Source: Microbacterium hydrocarbonoxydans | GTDB taxonomy: Bacteria; Actinomycetota; Actinomycetes; Actinomycetales; Microbacteriaceae | Assembly (NCBI RefSeq): GCF_023715885.1 | Contig: NZ_JAMBOY010000001.1 | Location: forward strand, 434,001-498,000 | Length of the DNA: 64,000 bases | Reading direction: 5' to 3' | Shown: positions 60,471-64,000 of the stretch, in pieces | Layout of the letters: each line of letters begins with the position of its first letter | Numbering within the stretch: position 1 is the stretch's first letter | Notes under the pieces: model-generated | The model's input: only the letters and a program-made list of their open reading frames with translations | What the model was told of the DNA's origin: nothing | Database searches by the model: none | Translations under genes and position numbers: made by a program

Positions 60471-61361
60471 CGCGGCGGTCGCGACCCGCCTCAGCGCCGC
60501 CAGCACCTCGCGCACGCGGGTGCGTGCCAGCGCGGCCGGCCGGGCGAGAACGTCGACATGACGCACCAGCGACACGCCCGCAACCGGTCGGAGCACCATC
60601 GACTCGTCGACGAGCGGTGCGGCGGTGAGACGGGGCATCACGGCGATCCCCGCCCCGGCGCGCACGATCTGGGCGGTGACGGAGAACTCGTTGACCCTGT
60701 GGTCGATCCTCGGTGCCTTGCCCATCCGGGCGCCGAGATGCGCGAGCACGCCGGCGAGCGGGAACCCCTCGTGCGTCGACACCCACCGTTCGTCGACGAG
60801 GTCAGACGGACTGATCGCCGCCTTCTGCGCCAGTCGGTGCGTCGAGGACATCGCGATGTCGAGCGGCTCACGCAGCAGGGGCGTCACGACCACGCGATCG
60901 GTCTCCCATGCCGGCTGGTGCGCCAGACGGTGTGCGACGACGAGGTCGTAGTCGGCCGTCAGCCCGGGGAACGCCTCCTGCTCGACGTCGGCGTCAGCCA
61001 ACGAGAGCCCTGCGTGCGGGCCGAGCTCTCGCAACAGCGGAGCGAACAGGGCGAGGCCTGCACTGTGGAACGCCGAGACGCGCACCGGCCGCTCGTCCCG
61101 CGCGAGATAGGCCGAGATCGTGTCGTCGGCGAGAGCGACCGCCTCTTCGACGCGCGCCGCAGCGGCGGCGAGGGCCCGTCCGGCATCGGTGAGAACGAGG
61201 CGGCGACCCTGACGCTCGGTCAGCGGAACCGGAGCGGTGCTCTGCAGCGCGGCGAGCTGCTGCGACACCGCCGACGGGCTGATGTGGAGCGCCGCAGCGA
61301 CGGCCGTCACGCTGCCGCGATCGCCGAGCTCGCGCAGAAGCCGCAGCCGGTTCATGTCCAT
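60360..61361 (-). CDS. LysR-family regulator with 3' overlap
   Basis: 333 residues from the ATG at 61361 (MDMNRL), chosen because GGGGAG lies six bases upstream; ATG starts at 61376 and 61355 are also possible. N-terminal LysR HTH LLRELGDRGSVTAVAAALHISPSAVSQQLAALQSTAPVPLTERQGRRLVLTDAG, then a substrate-binding domain (RVSAFHSAGLALFAPLLREL, VSTHEGFPLAGVLAHLG, RAGAGIAVMPRLTAAPLVDESMVL). The conserved domain ends near LRRVATAAS; the last 30-odd residues are hydrophilic and antisense to the DMT transporter. Divergent from the second DMT gene, which it probably controls. Confidence 0.9.
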   Translation of the reverse strand: MDMNRLRLLRELGDRGSVTAVAAALHISPSAVSQQLAALQSTAPVPLTERQGRRLVLTDAGRALAAAAARVEEAVALADDTISAYLARDERPVRVSAFHSAGLALFAPLLRELGPHAGLSLADADVEQEAFPGLTADYDLVVAHRLAHQPAWETDRVVVTPLLREPLDIAMSSTHRLAQKAAISPSDLVDERWVSTHEGFPLAGVLAHLGARMGKAPRIDHRVNEFSVTAQIVRAGAGIAVMPRLTAAPLVDESMVLRPVAGVSLVRHVDVLARPAALARTRVREVLAALRRVATAASAPALPPPHSGDEHAEQTERSTDEHQRRGHLAEDRP

Positions 61362-61432
61362 GAAGCTCCCCTTCATCGTCCTTGAATGCGTTGGCCGTTG
61401 TTCTTCACGATCTTCACACGAAGGATAGCGAC

Positions 61433-62380
61433 GTGCCTTCAGTCAGCCCGCGACCCGATCGTCTCGTCGATGTGATGCTCGTCGCCGTCGCCCTCGTGTG
61501 GGGCGCGAGCTTCGCCGCCGCGAAAGAACTCGTCGCCGCGACCGACGTCGTCACCGCGGTCGCTCTGCGTTTTCTCATCGCCGCGGCGGCGCTCGGCGCT
61601 CTCTGCCTCCTGCGACGCGAACGGTTGCCGAGGGGTCGCGGTCTTGTGATCGCGGTGGTGCTCGGCTGTTCGCAGGCCGCCGTGATCGGCCTGGAGACGT
61701 GGGGCGTGCACCTGACGACGGCGACCAACGCGGGCCTGCTGATCAGCCTCGCCCTCGTGATGACGCCGGTGCTCGAGGGCGTCGCCTCGCGTTCCTGGCT
61801 TCCCCGGCCCTACTTCGTCGCCGCCGTCGCCGCCATCGTCGGCGTGGCGATGCTCGTCTCGGACGGGGGTTTCCGTGCACCATCCGGCGGCGACGCGCTG
61901 GTGATCGCGGCTGCGGTCGTGCGCGCCGTGCACGTCACCGCCAGCGGCCACCTCACCCGCGACCGCCCGGACGGCACGTTCGGCGTCGTGCTCGTGCAGA
62001 TGACGGTGTGCGCCGTGCTGTTCTCCGGACTCGCCGGCCCGGGGCTCGTCTCCACGGCGGTCGGTCTCGACGCGAGGTCGTGGGCGTATGCGGTCTTCCT
62101 CGGCCTGATGTGCTCTGTCTTCGCGTTCGTGGTGCAGCTGTGGGCGGTGCGGCGCACCTCGGCATCGCGAGCCAGCATCCTGATGGGGACGGAGCCGGTC
62201 TGGGCGCTGCTCATCGGTGTCCTCATCGCCGGGGAGACGATCACACCCCTGGGGGTGTGCGGTGCGACTCTCATCATCGCGGCCAGCTATGCCGGACAGG
62301 CGATCGAGAGACGTCACCGGATGCTGCTCGTGGTGGCGCAGGACGCGAGATCGATAGTGTGTGCGCGGGAGGAAGTATGA
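61433..62380 (+). CDS. DMT-superfamily transporter (EamA), second
   Basis: 315 residues from the GTG at 61433, which follows GAAGGATAGC; an open frame to 61382 exists but has no ribosome site. Ten helices: LVDVMLVAVALVWGASFAAAKELV, GLETWGVHLTTATNAGLLISLALVMTPVLEGVASR, LVIAAAVVRAVHVTASGHLTR, and ASRASILMGTEPVWALLIGVLIAGETITPLG. Little closer to the first DMT gene than general family similarity. Divergent from the LysR gene; overlaps the Pr6Pr gene by four bases. Confidence 0.9.
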   Translation: MPSVSPRPDRLVDVMLVAVALVWGASFAAAKELVAATDVVTAVALRFLIAAAALGALCLLRRERLPRGRGLVIAVVLGCSQAAVIGLETWGVHLTTATNAGLLISLALVMTPVLEGVASRSWLPRPYFVAAVAAIVGVAMLVSDGGFRAPSGGDALVIAAAVVRAVHVTASGHLTRDRPDGTFGVVLVQMTVCAVLFSGLAGPGLVSTAVGLDARSWAYAVFLGLMCSVFAFVVQLWAVRRTSASRASILMGTEPVWALLIGVLIAGETITPLGVCGATLIIAASYAGQAIERRHRMLLVVAQDARSIVCAREEV

Positions 62381-63081
62381 AGACCTGGTGGCCGTACGTC
62401 CGGTTGGCATCCGCAGCGCTCGGCCTCGCCGCCGTCATCGCTCAGCTCTCACTCACCGTCGCGCTCGCGGCCGACGATCCGACCCCGTGGGGCAGCCACC
62501 TCCCCACCGTGTGGTGGAACTTCTTCAGCTTCTTCACGATCGACTCGAACATCATCGCCGCCGTCGCGTTCGTCATCGCGGGGATCTGGGCCATCCGGCA
62601 TCGGCGCGACGACGACCGGGAGCCCACCTGGCTCGCGATCCTGCTGGTCTGCGCTAGCACCTACATGATCGTCACCGGGATCGTCTACAACACGCTCCTC
62701 CGCGGCATCGAGCTGCCACAGGGGATCACGGTTCCCTGGTCGAACGAGGTGCTGCACGTCGTCTTCCCGCTGATCCTGCTGCTCGACGTGCTCTTCGCCC
62801 CGCGGCGCCGTGCGCTGCCGTGGAGCACCGTCTTCGTCTCGGCGATCTTCCCGCTCGTCTGGGCTGCGTACACGATGATCCGCGCGAACCTCGTGGTCGC
62901 CCCGGCCACCGGTCAGGAGTGGTGGTACCCGTATCCGTTCCTCAACCCGCACGTCGTCCCCGGCGGGTATCTCGGCGTCTCCGCGTACATCGTCGGCATC
63001 GCGATCGCCATCATCAGCGTCGCCTGCTTCGTGGTGTGGGTGGGGCGCCGCCGCGCGGCATCCGTCTCCGCTGTCGTCTGA
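62377..63081 (+). CDS. Pr6Pr-family membrane protein
   Basis: 234 residues with six helices: YVRLASAALGLAAVIAQLSLTVALA, FFTIDSNIIAAVAFVIAGIWAI, TWLAILLVCASTYMIVTGIVYNTLL, SNEVLHVVFPLILLLDVLF, VFVSAIFPLVWAAYTMIRANLV, and YLGVSAYIVGIAIAIISVACFVVWVGRRR. The FFSFFTIDSNI and LHVVFPLILLLDVLF blocks match the Pr6Pr (FAR-17a/AIG1-like) group. Function unknown in bacteria. Coupled to the DMT gene (ATGA), with GGGAGGAAG as ribosome site. Confidence 0.85.
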   Translation: MKTWWPYVRLASAALGLAAVIAQLSLTVALAADDPTPWGSHLPTVWWNFFSFFTIDSNIIAAVAFVIAGIWAIRHRRDDDREPTWLAILLVCASTYMIVTGIVYNTLLRGIELPQGITVPWSNEVLHVVFPLILLLDVLFAPRRRALPWSTVFVSAIFPLVWAAYTMIRANLVVAPATGQEWWYPYPFLNPHVVPGGYLGVSAYIVGIAIAIISVACFVVWVGRRRAASVSAVV

Positions 63082-63093
63082 GATCGGTATCAT

Positions 63094-63123
63094 TTGCATC
63101 AAGGTGGACTTATGTACATAAGT
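63094..63123 (+). promoter_or_regulatory. Promoter and 16-bp palindrome of the second toxin-antitoxin pair
   Basis: ACTTATGTACATAAGT (63108-63123) is a perfect palindrome 14 bases before the antitoxin ATG. TTGCAT (63094-63099) with CATAAG (63117-63122, 17-base spacer) is a possible promoter, which the palindrome would block. Likely binding site of the antitoxin-toxin complex. Confidence 0.65.
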
Positions 63124-63137
63124 GGTACTTTGTAACC

Positions 63138-63398
63138 ATGAACACGATCAGCCGGAGCGTCCCGTCCAAGGACCTCCGCGACAGTCTGGCCGACGTCCTC
63201 GGCAGCGTCACGTACGGCTCGGAGAGAGTCGGCGTCACACGCCACGGGAAGCTCACCGCGGTGGTCATCAGCGTCGCCGATCTGGAATTGCTCGAGGAAC
63301 TCGAAGCGGCGCGCGATGCCGCCGAGTTCGCCGCGGCGCGCGAGGCCGATGACGGCGGCCGGGTGTCGCTCGATGAGTTGCGTGCCGACGTCGCGTGA
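63138..63398 (+). CDS. Phd/YefM-family antitoxin, second pair
   Basis: 86 residues: ISRSVPSKDLRDSLADVLGSVTYGSERVGVTRHGKLTAVVISVADLELLEELEAARDAAEFAAAREADDGGRVSLDELRADVA. N-terminal Phd/YefM DNA-binding and dimer domain, C-terminal acidic toxin-binding tail. No good ribosome site. It overlaps the toxin gene by four bases (GTGA). Autoregulated through the upstream palindrome (inference). Confidence 0.9.
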   Translation: MNTISRSVPSKDLRDSLADVLGSVTYGSERVGVTRHGKLTAVVISVADLELLEELEAARDAAEFAAAREADDGGRVSLDELRADVA

Positions 63399-63658
63399 GC
63401 GGATACCGCGTCGAGTTCACGACCGCAGCAGCGAAGGAGATCCGCCAGCTGGATCCGCCGGTCCGTCGACGCGTCCTCGCCGGGATCTCCGAGTTTGAGC
63501 GCGACCCACGCCCGCCCGGTGTGCGCAAGCTCGCCGACTTCGACAATGCGTGGAGGGTTCGTGTCGGTGACTACCGGGTGCTGTACGAAGTGGTCGACGA
63601 CGAGGTTCTCGTGACCGTGGTGCGCGTCGCGCATCGCCGATACGTCTACGACCTCTGA
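63395..63658 (+). CDS. RelE/ParE-family toxin, second pair
   Basis: 87 residues: YRVEFTTAAAKEIRQLDPPVRRRVLAGISEFERDPRPPGVRKLADFDNAWRVRVGDYRVLYEVVDDEVLVTVVRVAHRRYVYDL. The WRVRVGDYRVLYEV and HRRYVYDL blocks match the RelE interferases, and the layout parallels the toxin at 38042-38296 (RPP...RKL, WRVR.GDYRVLY). GTG start within the antitoxin stop. Not close enough to the first pair to be a recent duplication. Confidence 0.92.
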   Translation: MSGYRVEFTTAAAKEIRQLDPPVRRRVLAGISEFERDPRPPGVRKLADFDNAWRVRVGDYRVLYEVVDDEVLVTVVRVAHRRYVYDL

Positions 63659-63716
63659 CAGCTCGTCGCGAAGGATCCGTCCGAGCGTCCTCGTCATCCG
63701 CCTGACGGCACGACCG

Positions 63717-63734
63717 ATGGGGAGAAGTCCCCAT
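63717..63734 (+). terminator. Small hairpin after the second toxin gene
   Basis: ATGGGGA (63717-63723) and TCCCCAT (63728-63734) with a GAAG loop, 58 bases beyond the toxin stop. A possible -10, TACGCT (63767-63772), follows for the next gene. Confidence 0.45.
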
Positions 63735-63818
63735 TCGAGGGCCGGAAGGGCACGAACGGATGCGGTTACGCTGGTCGCGGGGGAACGTCGACGCGTCCCC
63801 GAGGGAACGAGGAGACCT

Positions 63819-64000
63819 GTGAACGAGCCCTACGCACCTGGCAGCCCCGCGGGTTCCACCCCGCCGCCCCCGCCCGCGCCGTCGGCATCGTCCGCGCCAC
63901 CGGCCCCACCCGCGCCGCCCGCGGCTCCTGCCACGCGTGCAGAAGCCGCCGCGAGTCAGCCCGCGCCTCCCGCCTCACCCTCGGCGTCGACGCGGTCCGA
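63819..64000 (+). CDS. Proline/alanine-rich N-terminus of a protein cut by the window end
   Basis: GTG at 63819 follows GAGGAGACC. The 60 visible residues (MNEPYAPGSPAGSTPPPP and on, ending PSASTRS) are nearly all Pro, Ala and Ser with no domain. Such tails often precede a membrane helix in actinobacterial surface or signalling proteins, but nothing further can be said. The frame is open to the last base. Confidence 0.6.
   Translation, partial: MNEPYAPGSPAGSTPPPPPAPSASSAPPAPPAPPAAPATRAEAAASQPAPPASPSASTRS

Noticed and set aside
61382..61432. Longer start (TTG 61382) for the second DMT transporter
   Set aside because: No ribosome site there, the extra 17 residues are not family-like, and GAAGGATAGC fits the GTG at 61433.

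Overview
The window is high-G+C DNA, roughly 70% by eye. Genes are packed, with many ATGA or GTGA stop/start overlaps, GTG starts are common, and codons end mostly in G or C. Gene content, lipoprotein signals, hairpins without U-tracts and many apparently leaderless promoters point to an actinobacterium. The intergenic palindromes and the constant use of the octamer GGATGCCG/CGGCATCC suggest a Microbacterium-like member of the Microbacteriaceae (inference). I saw no rRNA, tRNA, CRISPR array, transposase or phage gene.

Layout. 1-3.3 kb: 3' part of purL, a tiny membrane protein, mscL and a TetR regulator. 3.4-9.7 kb: an MMPL exporter divergent from the TetR gene, a cupin gene framed by palindromic repeats, a DksA/TraR zinc-finger protein, and a membrane protein-SMP30-SDR operon. 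10-14.3 kb: corA, an SGNH hydrolase, and a PadR-DUF1048-ABC exporter operon behind a clear operator array. 14.6-19.5 kb (minus strand): a lipase-maturation-factor-like membrane protein and a three-gene glycine-betaine-type ABC importer with a CBS-domain ATPase. 19.8-23.6 kb: an rRNA-methyltransferase-like gene divergent from a TetR-ABC operon whose ATPase has taken up a dispersed repeat at its C-terminus. 23.7-28.9 kb: a nitrilase-permease-GntR operon and a YtrA-type GntR-ABC operon. 29-32.4 kb: a FUSC protein, an ArsR-like regulator divergent from an MFS transporter, and a small membrane protein.

32.5-37.8 kb is the most unusual locus. It is one co-directional operon encoding an ECF-like sigma factor, a small protein with a carboxypeptidase-regulatory-like beta fold, an intracellular subtilisin-like protease with three tandem NPFSRT repeats, and a TPR-CHAT caspase-like protease. 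It looks like a sigma-controlled two-protease cascade of unknown trigger and target.

38-49.5 kb: a RelE/Phd toxin-antitoxin pair, then a DeoR-aldolase-PfkB-ROK-SIS operon divergent from a sugar ABC importer. Together these can be read as uptake and breakdown of galactosamine or a similar amino sugar through tagatose phosphates. An AraC/dioxygenase pair and a ROK-family repressor follow. 49.6-59.3 kb: chorismate mutase, an AI-2E-family exporter, a second osmoprotectant-type ABC importer (two permeases), a DUF427 protein, a flavin disulfide oxidoreductase, a lactonase-fold protein and purA. 59.5-64 kb: two DMT (EamA) transporters around a LysR regulator, a Pr6Pr-family membrane protein, a second RelE/Phd pair and the start of a proline-rich protein cut by the window end.

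Across the window there are two families of dispersed palindromic repeats and a set of unrelated long perfect hairpins between genes. At least twelve genes have a TANNNT hexamer placed six or seven bases before the start codon.
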